Shown: piece by piece, positions 1-7,897 of the stretch
Position numbering within the stretch: the first letter of the stretch is position 1
How the letters are laid out: each line of letters opens with the position of its first letter
Origin: Acinetobacter soli
GTDB lineage: Bacteria > Pseudomonadota > Gammaproteobacteria > Pseudomonadales > Moraxellaceae
Assembly: GCF_000760595.1 (NCBI RefSeq)
Contig: NZ_BBNM01000018.1
Coordinates: 1 to 44,795, forward strand
DNA length: 44,795 bases
Reading direction: 5' to 3'
Translations under genes and position numbers: made by a program
Notes under the pieces: generated by a model
Database searches by the model: none
What the model saw: the letters and a program-made list of their open reading frames with translations, nothing else
What the model was told of the DNA's origin: nothing

Positions 1-67
1 GGATGGTGGCACCGTCGTGGATCTGGGAGAGCGCTTCCGTTAGGGTCGCTGCACTTTTATCTATCAT
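1..67 (-). CDS. pcaI: 3-oxoadipate CoA-transferase subunit A, N-terminal fragment
   Basis: Only the first 22 codons are in the window; the gene runs off the left edge. The translation begins MIDKSAATLTEALSQIHDGA, matching the start of class I CoA-transferase alpha subunits such as PcaI/CatI, which transfer CoA from succinyl-CoA to 3-oxoadipate in the beta-ketoadipate pathway. The ATG is preceded by GGAG with an 8-base spacer. The gene is divergent from the IclR-type gene pcaU, the arrangement known for the pca operon of Acinetobacter, which supports PcaI over CatI. The dcaI product in this window is a paralogue with a similar N-terminus. Confidence 0.85.
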   Translation of the reverse strand, partial: MIDKSAATLTEALSQIHDGATI

Positions 68-117
68 TAGATAACTCCAATGTGCATCTAGCAAATTTGA
101 AAGGAAGGAAAACAGAC

Positions 118-219
118 ATGAAGAAGGAGATGAATGAGAGATATAAATCACTATTCCTTAGTCATTTAGTAGGATTCCCTTGTTTGATCATTTTTTATAA
201 TTTTATGGTTGAGCGCTAG
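118..219 (+). CDS. possible 33-residue small membrane peptide
   Basis: An ATG preceded by GGAAGG with a 9-base spacer opens a 33-codon frame ending in TAG. The peptide has a charged N-terminus (MKKEMNERYK) and then a hydrophobic stretch of about 18 residues rich in L, F and I. It lies between pcaI and pcaU, upstream of the PcaU operator and reading toward pcaU. It could be a real small protein, a leader, or chance. No homologue is recognised. Confidence 0.25.
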   Translation: MKKEMNERYKSLFLSHLVGFPCLIIFYNFMVER

Positions 220-236
220 AGCAACTCACAAGGTTT

Positions 237-273
237 TGTTCGATTTGTAAAAATTATGTTCGATGTTCGAACA
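237..273. promoter_or_regulatory. PcaU operator (three TGTTCGA half-sites)
   Basis: TGTTCGA at 237-243 is repeated directly at 257-263. The second copy forms an inverted repeat with TCGAACA at 267-273 across a 3-base spacer. Start-to-start spacing of the direct copies is 20 bases, about two helical turns. One palindrome plus an extra direct half-site is the arrangement described for PcaU binding in the pcaU-pcaI intergenic region of Acinetobacter. It lies between the two divergent starts and would serve both activation of pcaI and control of pcaU. Confidence 0.85.
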
Positions 274-357
274 AAACATCATTTAATTGATCCGTTTTCA
301 GAGTATAGTAAGCATGCAATATGACCTGTATTGTAACGAACATATTTTGAGTGCGTC

Positions 358-1182
358 ATGGATAGAAATTCAGTCAGAGAAGAAAATATTCTTCAAAATC
401 CTGCCAATAAAAAAACGATTCGTCATGAAGACTTTGTTGCAGGTATTAGCAAAGGTCTGGCAATACTTGATAGCTTTGGCACAGATCGTCATCGCCTTAA
501 TATTACCATGGCAGCCGAACGCACCGGCATGACGCGCGCAGCAGCACGTCGGCATCTACTCACGCTGGAGTATCTTGGTTATCTAGATTCAGATGGTCAT
601 TACTTTTATTTAACACCAAAAATTTTAAAATTTTCAGGCTCTTATTTGGGCGGTGCCCAGCTTCCAAAAATTTCGCAACCCCTGCTCAACTTACTGACCA
701 CACAAACTTCCTTAATCTACTCCGTGATGGTATTAGATGGATATGAAGCCATTACCATTGCACGTAGCGCAGCGCATCAACAGACAGATCGTGTAAATCC
801 TTACGGATTACATTTGGGCAATCGACTTCCTGCACATGCCACCTCAGCTGGAAAAATTCTGTTGGCCTATCTAGATGATTTCGCACAACAAGAATGGCTA
901 AATCAGTACCCTTTACAGCGTTTAACCAAGTATACCCATACCGATAATGTGATTTTTCTAGATCTGTTATCTGAAATTAAAGAACAGGGTTGGTGTTATT
1001 CAAGTGAAGAACATGAACTCGGTGTACATGCACTGGCTGTTCCTATTTATGGGCAGCAATCACGTGTGGTAGCCGCCCTCAATATTGTGTCGCCCACGAT
1101 GCGAACCACAAAAGAATATCTGATTCAGCATATCTTGCCCCTATTGCAAGAAACAGCACGTGAGTTACGCAATATTTTATAA
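358..1182 (+). CDS. pcaU: IclR-family activator of the pca operon
   Basis: This 274-residue protein has the IclR layout: an N-terminal winged helix-turn-helix (about residues 28-85, starting at DEDFVAGISKGLAIL-like sequence and including GMTRAAARRHL) and a C-terminal effector domain (about 100-270, with LPAHATSAGKILLA and HELGVHALAVPI). Family members of this subgroup (PcaU, PobR, PcaR) respond to protocatechuate, 4-hydroxybenzoate or 3-oxoadipate. The divergent pcaI start and the TGTTCGA operator upstream make PcaU the best call. The ATG has only a weak GAG-type ribosome site. Other in-frame starts upstream are not supported. The gene is single and is followed by a hairpin. Confidence 0.9.
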   Translation: MDRNSVREENILQNPANKKTIRHEDFVAGISKGLAILDSFGTDRHRLNITMAAERTGMTRAAARRHLLTLEYLGYLDSDGHYFYLTPKILKFSGSYLGGAQLPKISQPLLNLLTTQTSLIYSVMVLDGYEAITIARSAAHQQTDRVNPYGLHLGNRLPAHATSAGKILLAYLDDFAQQEWLNQYPLQRLTKYTHTDNVIFLDLLSEIKEQGWCYSSEEHELGVHALAVPIYGQQSRVVAALNIVSPTMRTTKEYLIQHILPLLQETARELRNIL

Positions 1183-1235
1183 TTCATTTTCCATACATCT
1201 TGTTCGATGATCGTATCTGATCATTTTATAAAGAA

Positions 1236-1263
1236 ATACTCAGCCTCATCATGGGCTGAGTAT
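1236..1263. terminator. hairpin between convergent pcaU and acyl-CoA dehydrogenase gene
   Basis: A perfect 10-bp stem (ATACTCAGCC / GGCTGAGTAT) encloses an 8-base loop. On the minus strand it is followed by TTTCTTTATAA, so it fits best as terminator of the acyl-CoA dehydrogenase gene. It may also stop pcaU transcription. Confidence 0.6.
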
Positions 1264-1334
1264 AATAACAGTGAAAATGTCGCGCTTAAAATGTATATCA
1301 ATAGAATCTGATATCTTCAAGCATCATCTGTTTT

Positions 1335-3137
1335 TTAAAAAGCAAAGTCCTCTTCACTCAATGCCATTACAGAGGAAGCGCCTGATTTAATTGAAGCGGC
1401 ATGGCTTTGTGTTCTGGTCAGCAGCTTATCGAAGAAGAAATTCGCAGTCTTAATTTTAGCCGCATAAAAACGAGTATCCTGTGCTGTGTTTTGTTGTTTT
1501 TCATGGGCAACTTGTGCCATTTTTGCCCACAGATAAGCAAATACTACATAACCAGAATAATATAAGTAATCAACACTGGCAGCGCCAATTTCTTCAGGAT
1601 TTTGCTTTGCAACCGTTGTAATCTCTTGAGTAAGATTCAACCACTCTCCTTTTAATGCAATGAGCTTTTCAATATATAGACTCAAGGCTGGATCTGCATG
1701 ATGCGCTGCAATAAATGTATCGATCAAATTAAGCATATTGTTCAGAAGTTTACCCTTAGACTTTAATACCTTACGCGCAAGTAAGTCGATCGACTGGATT
1801 TCAGTGGTTCCCTCATAAAGCGTAGAAATTCTGGCATCGCGTGCAATTTGCTCCATACCATGTTCTACAATAAATCCATGACCACCAAATATTTGAATAC
1901 CATGTTTGGCCGACTCATTGCCTGTTTCGGTCAAAAATGCCTTGGCAATTGGAGTTAAAAAGGCCAGCAGCTCATCGGAGCGTTGAATTTGGGCAGGATC
2001 GTTTGATTTTTCGATAATATCTGCATGCTGTGCTAAAAAATACACAAGTGCACGGCCGCCTTCTGCAAAAGCTTTTTGCGTCATTAGCATATTACGAACA
2101 GCGGGATGGACAATAATCGGATCGGCATTTTTTTCGGGAAAATGTGCACCCGTAAGTCCACGCATAGCCATACGATCTTTGGCATAAGCCAAAGCCCCTT
2201 GAAAGGCTATTTGTGATGCTGCCAATCCTTGTACAGCCGTTCCAATACGTGCAGTATTCATAAAGGTAAACATACAATTGAGCCCACGATGTGGCGGACC
2301 AATTAAGTGGCCTGTTGCTCGATCAAAATGGAGTGCGCAGGTCGCGTTCCCATGAATCCCCATCTTATGCTCGATTGATGTACACAGCACTGCATTTCGA
2401 TCTGCAATATTTCCCGCCTCATCAAGATTAAATTTTGGCACAATAAAAAGCGAAATGCCTTTGGTCCCAGCAGGTGCATCAGGCAAACGTGCCAGCACAA
2501 TATGTACAATATTTTCGGTTAAATCGTGCTCTCCAGCAGAAATAAAGATTTTCTCACCAGAAATTGCATAGCTCCCGTCTGCATTGGGTTCTGCTTTTGT
2601 ACGTATCAAGCCTAAATCTGATCCGGCATGTGACTCGGTGAGGCACATGGTGCCCGTCCATTCGCCTGTAATCAGTTTACTCAGAAATTTTTGTTTTTGT
2701 TCAGGTGTACCATGATGCTCAAGCGTACGCATTGCACCATGTGAAAGCCCTTGATACATGGCCCAAGACCAATTCGAGCCACACAACATTTCAGAAATTG
2801 CGATTCGAAGCAAGGTTGGCATCCCTTGCCCGCCATATTCGGGATCTGCTGTCAAGGATGGAAAACCCAGCTCGGCATATTTTTGATGCGCCGCTTTAAA
2901 GCCTTGTGGCGTGGTCACAACACCTTCATGTAATCGACACCCGTGCTGATCACCAGATTGATTGAGCAGTGCAATTTCATTTTCACAAAAATCTGCGGCT
3001 GCCTCTAAATACTGATTGATCACCTCTGTGCTGAGCATATCCTTATAATCATGAAATTGCTGATATGTAGTTTCAACCTCTAGAAGCTCATGTAAAACAA
3101 ATTGCATATCACGAAGTGGCGCTTGATAAACCGGCAT
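1335..3137 (-). CDS. DmdC-like acyl-CoA dehydrogenase (600 aa)
   Basis: This is a long flavin acyl-CoA dehydrogenase, about 600 residues against roughly 380 for the classical enzymes. It begins with the short N-terminal extension of the 3-methylmercaptopropionyl-CoA dehydrogenase (DmdC) type (YQAPLRDMQFVLHEL). The catalytic core follows (MCLTESHAGSD around residue 163; catalytic base Glu442 in LYEGTTEIQ), then the extra C-terminal helical domain of the subfamily. It would oxidise an acyl-CoA to the 2-enoyl-CoA, but the substrate is unknown. AGGGA with an 8-base spacer supports the ATG. It is divergent from a PaaI-type thioesterase gene and shares with it a 341-base intergenic region carrying two IclR-like sites. 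I do not equate it with DcaA, which is encoded separately downstream. Confidence 0.85.
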   Translation of the reverse strand: MPVYQAPLRDMQFVLHELLEVETTYQQFHDYKDMLSTEVINQYLEAAADFCENEIALLNQSGDQHGCRLHEGVVTTPQGFKAAHQKYAELGFPSLTADPEYGGQGMPTLLRIAISEMLCGSNWSWAMYQGLSHGAMRTLEHHGTPEQKQKFLSKLITGEWTGTMCLTESHAGSDLGLIRTKAEPNADGSYAISGEKIFISAGEHDLTENIVHIVLARLPDAPAGTKGISLFIVPKFNLDEAGNIADRNAVLCTSIEHKMGIHGNATCALHFDRATGHLIGPPHRGLNCMFTFMNTARIGTAVQGLAASQIAFQGALAYAKDRMAMRGLTGAHFPEKNADPIIVHPAVRNMLMTQKAFAEGGRALVYFLAQHADIIEKSNDPAQIQRSDELLAFLTPIAKAFLTETGNESAKHGIQIFGGHGFIVEHGMEQIARDARISTLYEGTTEIQSIDLLARKVLKSKGKLLNNMLNLIDTFIAAHHADPALSLYIEKLIALKGEWLNLTQEITTVAKQNPEEIGAASVDYLYYSGYVVFAYLWAKMAQVAHEKQQNTAQDTRFYAAKIKTANFFFDKLLTRTQSHAASIKSGASSVMALSEEDFAF

Positions 3138-3220
3138 CTCTGTAATCCCTTGCAGTGTTGTAAGTGATGGATAGACACATCCAATCTTGTAACTCTATGA
3201 ATCAAAAATAACCAATTTAA

Positions 3221-3235
3221 TTTCATAATGCAAAA
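3221..3235. promoter_or_regulatory. IclR-type operator-like site 1
   Basis: TTTCATAATGCAAAA is an imperfect palindrome. Its reverse complement TTTTGCATTATGAAA resembles TTTCGCATTGCGAAA found upstream of the minus-strand IclR gene at 19214-20059. It lies 84 bases upstream of the acyl-CoA dehydrogenase start. Resemblance only; binding is inferred. Confidence 0.4.
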
Positions 3236-3391
3236 TTAATTTCTGCAAAACAACATGAATTCAATGCTAACTATGCAAATATATAGATTAGAGGAACTTT
3301 TATTTTAAAAATAAATGAACAATTACAATATCTTAATAACTTATCAACGTATTAATAAAAATATTAAATAAAAACTGAAAATAAATTTAAT

Positions 3392-3406
3392 TTTTGTTAT
3401 GCAAAA
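3392..3406. promoter_or_regulatory. IclR-type operator-like site 2
   Basis: TTTTGTTATGCAAAA (reverse complement TTTTGCATAACAAAA) has inverted TTTTG/CAAAA arms with 5 bases between them. It shares the CATA core seen in the sites near the CaiB genes. It lies 72 bases upstream of the thioesterase start. The rest of the 341-base gap 3138-3478 is very AT-rich and shows no further gene. Confidence 0.45.
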
Positions 3407-3478
3407 TTATATTTTGAATAATTTGTTTTTATAGTATGTTTAATTCTGTTTTATTCTACCATTTAACAAGGATGTCAT

Positions 3479-3901
3479 ATGCAAACGGGTCTTGAGTTTT
3501 TAACCGCTTTAAAACAAGGAGAAGTAGATGCCTCCCCAATGGCACACACCTTGCCAATGGAATTGATTGAAGCATCTGAAGGAAAAGTGGTGTATAGAGT
3601 GATTCCCAATAAGAGCCACTTAAATGTACAAGGTGGCGTACACGGCGGTTTTTGTGCCACTGCTTTAGATACATCTACGGGTGGCGCAGCACATTCGGTA
3701 CTCGGCCCAAATACGGGCTACGGCACCATTGATTTAAATGTAAAGATGATCCGTCCTATGCAAATAGATACCGCCTATTATGCGCATGGGGAGCTGATTA
3801 ATGCGGGACGGAATATCATTACCACCGAGGGTAAAATTGTTGATGATCAAGGTAAGATTTATGCCTTTGCCTCAGCAACCTTTATGATTATCCGACGTTA
3901 A
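3479..3901 (+). CDS. PaaI-family hotdog thioesterase
   Basis: This 140-residue protein is a single hotdog-fold domain of the PaaI/YdiI thioesterase type. The active-site region reads NVQGGVHGGFCATALDTSTG (residues 49-68), with the HGG motif and a conserved acidic residue (Asp64) on the long central helix. Family members hydrolyse acyl-CoA or aryl-CoA esters in the cytosol, often to release trapped CoA in aromatic or dicarboxylate pathways. AAGGA lies 7 bases before the ATG. The gene is alone and divergent from the DmdC-like dehydrogenase, so the two probably act on the same group of CoA esters. Actual substrate unknown. Confidence 0.85.
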   Translation: MQTGLEFLTALKQGEVDASPMAHTLPMELIEASEGKVVYRVIPNKSHLNVQGGVHGGFCATALDTSTGGAAHSVLGPNTGYGTIDLNVKMIRPMQIDTAYYAHGELINAGRNIITTEGKIVDDQGKIYAFASATFMIIRR

Positions 3902-3910
3902 GTCAGCGCG

Positions 3911-3951
3911 ATGAAACGCTTTGTTTAGTCGCAATGAGCCGAGCGTTTCAT
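3911..3951. terminator. 10-bp inverted repeat at the thioesterase/MFS convergence
   Basis: ATGAAACGCT (3911-3920) and AGCGTTTCAT (3942-3951) form a perfect 10-bp stem with a 21-base loop. It spans the 23-base gap between convergent genes, and the right arm lies inside the last codons of the MFS gene. There is no clear T-run, so it may be a weak bidirectional terminator or mRNA 3'-end structure. Confidence 0.4.
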
Positions 3952-5136
3952 GATATAAAAGTCATAACGATCAATCATAAAACTGAGTATCGCCATACCT
4001 AAACCTATACTTGCACAGGCGGTCCAGCCCCAATGTTTCCAAGCATAGACCGCCATGAGTGAGCCCAGTGCAGCACCTGCAAAATACAATGTCATGTAAA
4101 TCGAGTTAATTCTTGATCTTGCCTGAAGTGAGATCCGATAGACCAGATTTTGATTCAATACGTGTAATGCAGATAATCCAAAATAGGCCAAAATTACACC
4201 TGAAGCATAAAGAATCAATGATTTTTGGGCAAAAAATAATGGAAACCATGCTGCTATAAGTAAGATCAAACTGAGCAATGCGGTTAAATTTTCTTGTTTT
4301 TTAGCAATTTTTTTACCCGCCCAATGTGTCGCAAATACACCAGCCAGCCCTACCACACCAAATACGCCAATTTGAAAATCATTAAAATAGTAAGGTGCAT
4401 TGGCCAGTAAAAAAGTCATGGTAGTAAAGATGAGCGCTAAAATTCCAAACCCGATACCGCCTACAATACCACGCCGAATCAAATGTGGCTCATGGGTGGC
4501 AAGCGTAAAGAGTGATACATAGATTTGCCAAAGTTTGATCTGCCCGCTTCGATGTGCTTCAGGTAAACGGAACCAAACCACAATTGCAAAAATCAGGATT
4601 AATCCACCACTGAGTAAATAGACCGCGTGCCACGACCACAATGTAGAGATCAAGCCTGCAACAGATCGGGCCAATAAAATCCCCATAAACAGGCCACTCA
4701 TGAGCGTACCCACAATGCGGGGGCTTTGCTGTGTAGAGACCAGCCCAGCAGCAAAAGGAACCAGCACTTGTGTCGATACCGAAAAAAATGTCGACATGAA
4801 TGTTAAAACATACAATGCACTCAGGTTTGGACTAAATGAAATGCCGATTTGTGAAAATCCAGTGCATAACATTAACAGAACGATATAGCGTCTTTTTTCA
4901 AAAAAGTCGCCCAGCGGCACCAGTAAAAACAGCCCCACCGCATATGAGAGCTGCCCAATCACAATCACTAGTGCCGCTTGATCTGGACTGACTCCTAATG
5001 CGTGCGCGATAGAATAGATCAACGGCTGATTATAATAGTTTGAGCCTGCACAAATGCCGCATGTCATGGCCAAGATAAATACCAAACCTCGTGACATGTT
5101 CAAGGGTTGAGCAGCGGACTGCATGACATTTTGCAT
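3925..5136 (-). CDS. MFS permease, GSNYYNQP type
   Basis: This 403-residue inner-membrane protein has about 12 hydrophobic segments. It has an MFS loop 2-3 signature (PLGDFFEKRRYI) and a diagnostic first helix CGICAGSNYYNQPLI. It belongs to the same subfamily as the protein encoded at 17997-19181, with many identical blocks (GILLARS, ALHV.NQ, YMT.YF.GAALG). It is the last gene of the minus-strand dca unit, 20 bases after dcaP. That position suggests export or uptake of a dicarboxylate or a pathway intermediate; the substrate cannot be read from the sequence. It is not an AAHS-type permease like the two others in the operon. Confidence 0.85.
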   Translation of the reverse strand: MQNVMQSAAQPLNMSRGLVFILAMTCGICAGSNYYNQPLIYSIAHALGVSPDQAALVIVIGQLSYAVGLFLLVPLGDFFEKRRYIVLLMLCTGFSQIGISFSPNLSALYVLTFMSTFFSVSTQVLVPFAAGLVSTQQSPRIVGTLMSGLFMGILLARSVAGLISTLWSWHAVYLLSGGLILIFAIVVWFRLPEAHRSGQIKLWQIYVSLFTLATHEPHLIRRGIVGGIGFGILALIFTTMTFLLANAPYYFNDFQIGVFGVVGLAGVFATHWAGKKIAKKQENLTALLSLILLIAAWFPLFFAQKSLILYASGVILAYFGLSALHVLNQNLVYRISLQARSRINSIYMTLYFAGAALGSLMAVYAWKHWGWTACASIGLGMAILSFMIDRYDFYIMKRSAHCD

Positions 5137-5156
5137 TGTATTTAGATCATCCCAAA

Positions 5157-6464
5157 CTAGAATTTGTACATAGAGACAACATTGATTCGTGACACATCGG
5201 CGGTACGACCATCAAACACTTTTCGCTGCCCCTGATGATATTCAATACCGAAATCGAGTTGAGTATTCGGACTATAGAATAAGTTTGCTACGTAATCGAC
5301 AAGCTGCTTATTGGCATCGGGATTTAGTTTTGCATAGGTGGTACGATCGTCATACTTAAATAACGATGCCGACCAGTTGGTGCGCCAATACGGACTAAAC
5401 TTATAGGTATATCCTAAATTAAAGGCATGCAACTTATTCATGACCAATGCCGTTTTATCCTGATTTAAAGAAAAGTCTCCAGCAGCATTGAGCGTAGATG
5501 CATTGGCCAGCCCACTTTGCGCGGTATAAGGCATAAATTTTTGATCGCCCACGATATATTGATAATTGGCTTGAATCGATTGCATAGGTGTAAAGGCATA
5601 TTTTAAGCCACCACCAGCGCCCCAACTGATTTTTTTAATATTCTCTGTCCCAACATCGACCGATTTTTCATTGATAAAACCTTGTGCCAAAACCAAGAGA
5701 GGGCCCTGTTTATAACTATAACGTGTGGTGAAAGACGGCAACGCCGATACACGTGAACCGGTGTATTCCAGTGCCAATTTCAAGTCCTGCTGAGCATCTA
5801 TTTTCCAGTCATATCGTACTTGTGGCAGGCGGGTGTATGAGGTACCTAAGAACTGCGTATAATCGACAGACTCCGTTCGAGTTTCCATATTCGACATCAA
5901 GGACCATGTTTGACCAAAAGTCCAATCTTTATAAGTGAAAAATGCATGTCGGATACGGAATTTACCATCGCCTGTACCCATGGTCGAGCTGTCAAAAAAG
6001 TCTGCTTCGACATTACCTAAAATTGTTTTATCGGGATTATTAAAATACACGCCGATTCGACTGGCATTAATACTGGCATCCGAACGTGCGTGATTGGCTC
6101 TGGTGCTACTTTCAAAAGGTGTACGATATAGACTACTCGTAGTACGTCCGCCACTGTCTGGTGAAGACTGAAAATCTACAGCGGCATCAAGACGTGCAAT
6201 TCCATACACCTTCACTTGATCCGTCCAATTGACCCAAGACGGTGGAATTACTTTATCTTTTGGGGCTGTATTTTGAGGTGTACTCACTTGCTGTGCCTGA
6301 ACACTTTCAACCGATTGATTTTGTTGTTTTTGCTGAGCCAAATCGGCCTTTAAGCGCGCTAACTCCATCTCTAATGTCTGAATTCGTTGTTCTGTAGTAC
6401 CCGAATTTGCAAAAAGCGCTCCTGAGGCCGTGGTACAAGCCACAGCCAGTAATAGTTTTTTCAT
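5157..6464 (-). CDS. dcaP: DcaP-family outer-membrane channel
   Basis: This 435-residue precursor has a signal peptide (MKKLLLAVACTTASGALFA). A heptad-like, Gln-rich coiled coil follows (about residues 24-55, TTEQRIQTLEMELARLKADL), then a beta-barrel starting near VYGIARLDAAVDF and ending in an aromatic C-terminal residue (Phe), as in outer-membrane proteins. This layout is characteristic of DcaP, a trimeric Acinetobacter porin that takes up negatively charged dicarboxylates. AAGGA 6 bases before the ATG fixes the start. It follows dcaJ in the minus-strand unit and would let adipate-like substrates into the periplasm for the permeases encoded beside it. Confidence 0.92.
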   Translation of the reverse strand: MKKLLLAVACTTASGALFANSGTTEQRIQTLEMELARLKADLAQQKQQNQSVESVQAQQVSTPQNTAPKDKVIPPSWVNWTDQVKVYGIARLDAAVDFQSSPDSGGRTTSSLYRTPFESSTRANHARSDASINASRIGVYFNNPDKTILGNVEADFFDSSTMGTGDGKFRIRHAFFTYKDWTFGQTWSLMSNMETRTESVDYTQFLGTSYTRLPQVRYDWKIDAQQDLKLALEYTGSRVSALPSFTTRYSYKQGPLLVLAQGFINEKSVDVGTENIKKISWGAGGGLKYAFTPMQSIQANYQYIVGDQKFMPYTAQSGLANASTLNAAGDFSLNQDKTALVMNKLHAFNLGYTYKFSPYWRTNWSASLFKYDDRTTYAKLNPDANKQLVDYVANLFYSPNTQLDFGIEYHQGQRKVFDGRTADVSRINVVSMYKF

Positions 6465-6531
6465 CTTTTATCCTTAAAGATTTTATTTTGATTTCAACCT
6501 GCGAGATCACCTTGCTGTACTAAGCACATCA

Positions 6532-7188
6532 TCATGCAGCGGCTCTTGCATCAGTTAATTTACATCCGGTCACAGCCTGCAATGCTTCAAATGTTAGTCC
6601 GTCGACCATTTCAATGACATGCGCCTGACCTGCTTTTAATTCAATCACACATAGATCGGTGTAAATTCGATCCACACATTGCTGCCCAGTAATCGGATAA
6701 TGTAGTGTTTCCACAATTTTGGGTTCACCTTTTTTGGTGATGTGTTCCATATATACAAAAATGCTTTTTGCACCAACTGCCAGATCCATTGCGCCGCCCA
6801 CCGCAGGTAAGTCATCGGCTCGCCCTGTATGCCAATTGGCCAGATCTCCATTGACTGCCACCTGAAACGCTCCAATCACACAAATATCCAGATGGCCGCC
6901 CCGCATAATGTCAAACGAATCACCGTGATGCATAAAACATCCACCATCAAGGAGCGTCACCAACTCTTTTCCTGCATTGACCAGATCGGGATCTTCTGCA
7001 CCTGCCATAGGTGGTGGACCAAATGCCAAGACACCATTTTCCGAGTGCAAGAAAATCTCTTTGTCCTTTGGCAAATATTTCGCCACATGCGTGGGAAGGC
7101 CAATTCCTAAATTTACGTAGGCACCATCAGGAATATCCTGTGCAATGAGCGCAGCAATTTCTTCGCGATTTCTTTTTTGAACATGCAT
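6532..7188 (-). CDS. dcaJ: dicarboxylate/3-oxoacid CoA-transferase subunit B
   Basis: This 218-residue class I CoA-transferase beta subunit carries the catalytic glutamate in HSENGVLAFGP (Glu50), which forms the covalent glutamyl-CoA intermediate. With subunit A it would transfer CoA from succinyl-CoA to a dicarboxylic acid such as adipate. The ATG chosen (MHVQKRNREE) overlaps the TAA of dcaI by one base (TAATG), so the two subunits are translationally coupled. A longer in-frame extension upstream lies inside dcaI and is unlikely. The DCA assignment over PcaJ rests on the neighbouring dcaA and dcaP genes; pcaI starts separately at the window edge. Confidence 0.87.
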   Translation of the reverse strand: MHVQKRNREEIAALIAQDIPDGAYVNLGIGLPTHVAKYLPKDKEIFLHSENGVLAFGPPPMAGAEDPDLVNAGKELVTLLDGGCFMHHGDSFDIMRGGHLDICVIGAFQVAVNGDLANWHTGRADDLPAVGGAMDLAVGAKSIFVYMEHITKKGEPKIVETLHYPITGQQCVDRIYTDLCVIELKAGQAHVIEMVDGLTFEALQAVTGCKLTDARAAA

Positions 7189-7856
7189 TAGATGTCTCCT
7201 ACTGCAACGACATGTTGAACAAAAATCCCAGGGGTAATGATACATTCAGGATCGAGTGTTCCCAGTTCAACGGTTTGGTTCACTTGTACAATGGTCTGTT
7301 TTGCAGCTTTGGCCATAATAGGACCAAAGTTTCGGGCAGCTTTTCGGTAAGTCAGATTTCCCCATCGATCCGCTTTATCTGCATAAATCAGGGCATAGTC
7401 CGCTTCTAATGGATATTCAAGTACATAGTTTTTACCATTGATATGACGTGTCTCTTTTCCTTCGGCAATTTTGGTTCCATAGCCGGTTGGGGTAAAAATT
7501 GCACCCAAACCAGCGCCAGCAGCTTGAATTCGACAGGCCAAATTACCTTGAGGCACCAGTTCAAGTTCAATTTTCCCTGCACGATATAAATCTGCAAATA
7601 CTGTCGAGCTGATGGATTTAGGATACGAACTGATTAACTTTTTCACTCGACCGGCCAAAAATAGCTTGGTGAGCCCTCCCGGCCCAGAAGATGCATTATT
7701 GTTAATAATGGTCAGATCTTTGGTGCCAATATCAATGAGCGCTTCAATCAAGGCTTCGGGCTGCCCTGTGGTACCAAAGCCACTGGTCATAATGGTTGCA
7801 CCATCTGGAATCGATTTTAAGACCGACTCTATATTTGTCGTGATTTTATTCACCAT
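7188..7856 (-). CDS. dcaI: dicarboxylate/3-oxoacid CoA-transferase subunit A
   Basis: This 222-residue class I CoA-transferase alpha subunit has the glycine-rich start region GATIMTSGFGTTGQPEALIE and a NNNASSGPGGLTKL block typical of PcaI/CatI/DcaI. The start aligned with PcaI is the second of two nearby ATGs (MVNKITTN), with AAGGA 10 bases upstream. An ATG two codons earlier is also possible but sits only 4 bases from AAGGA. Together with dcaJ it forms the activating enzyme that makes adipyl-CoA (or a related dicarboxylyl-CoA) at the expense of succinyl-CoA. It lies within the minus-strand dca unit after two permease genes. Confidence 0.87.
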   Translation of the reverse strand: MVNKITTNIESVLKSIPDGATIMTSGFGTTGQPEALIEALIDIGTKDLTIINNNASSGPGGLTKLFLAGRVKKLISSYPKSISSTVFADLYRAGKIELELVPQGNLACRIQAAGAGLGAIFTPTGYGTKIAEGKETRHINGKNYVLEYPLEADYALIYADKADRWGNLTYRKAARNFGPIMAKAAKQTIVQVNQTVELGTLDPECIITPGIFVQHVVAVGDI

Positions 7857-7897
7857 AATCATCTATTCCTTGAATGGTTTCGATAAACAAACCGGAT

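Noticed and set aside
1201..1207. Single TGTTCGA copy after pcaU
   Set aside because: It is one half-site without an inverted partner and lies downstream of the gene, so it is probably chance.
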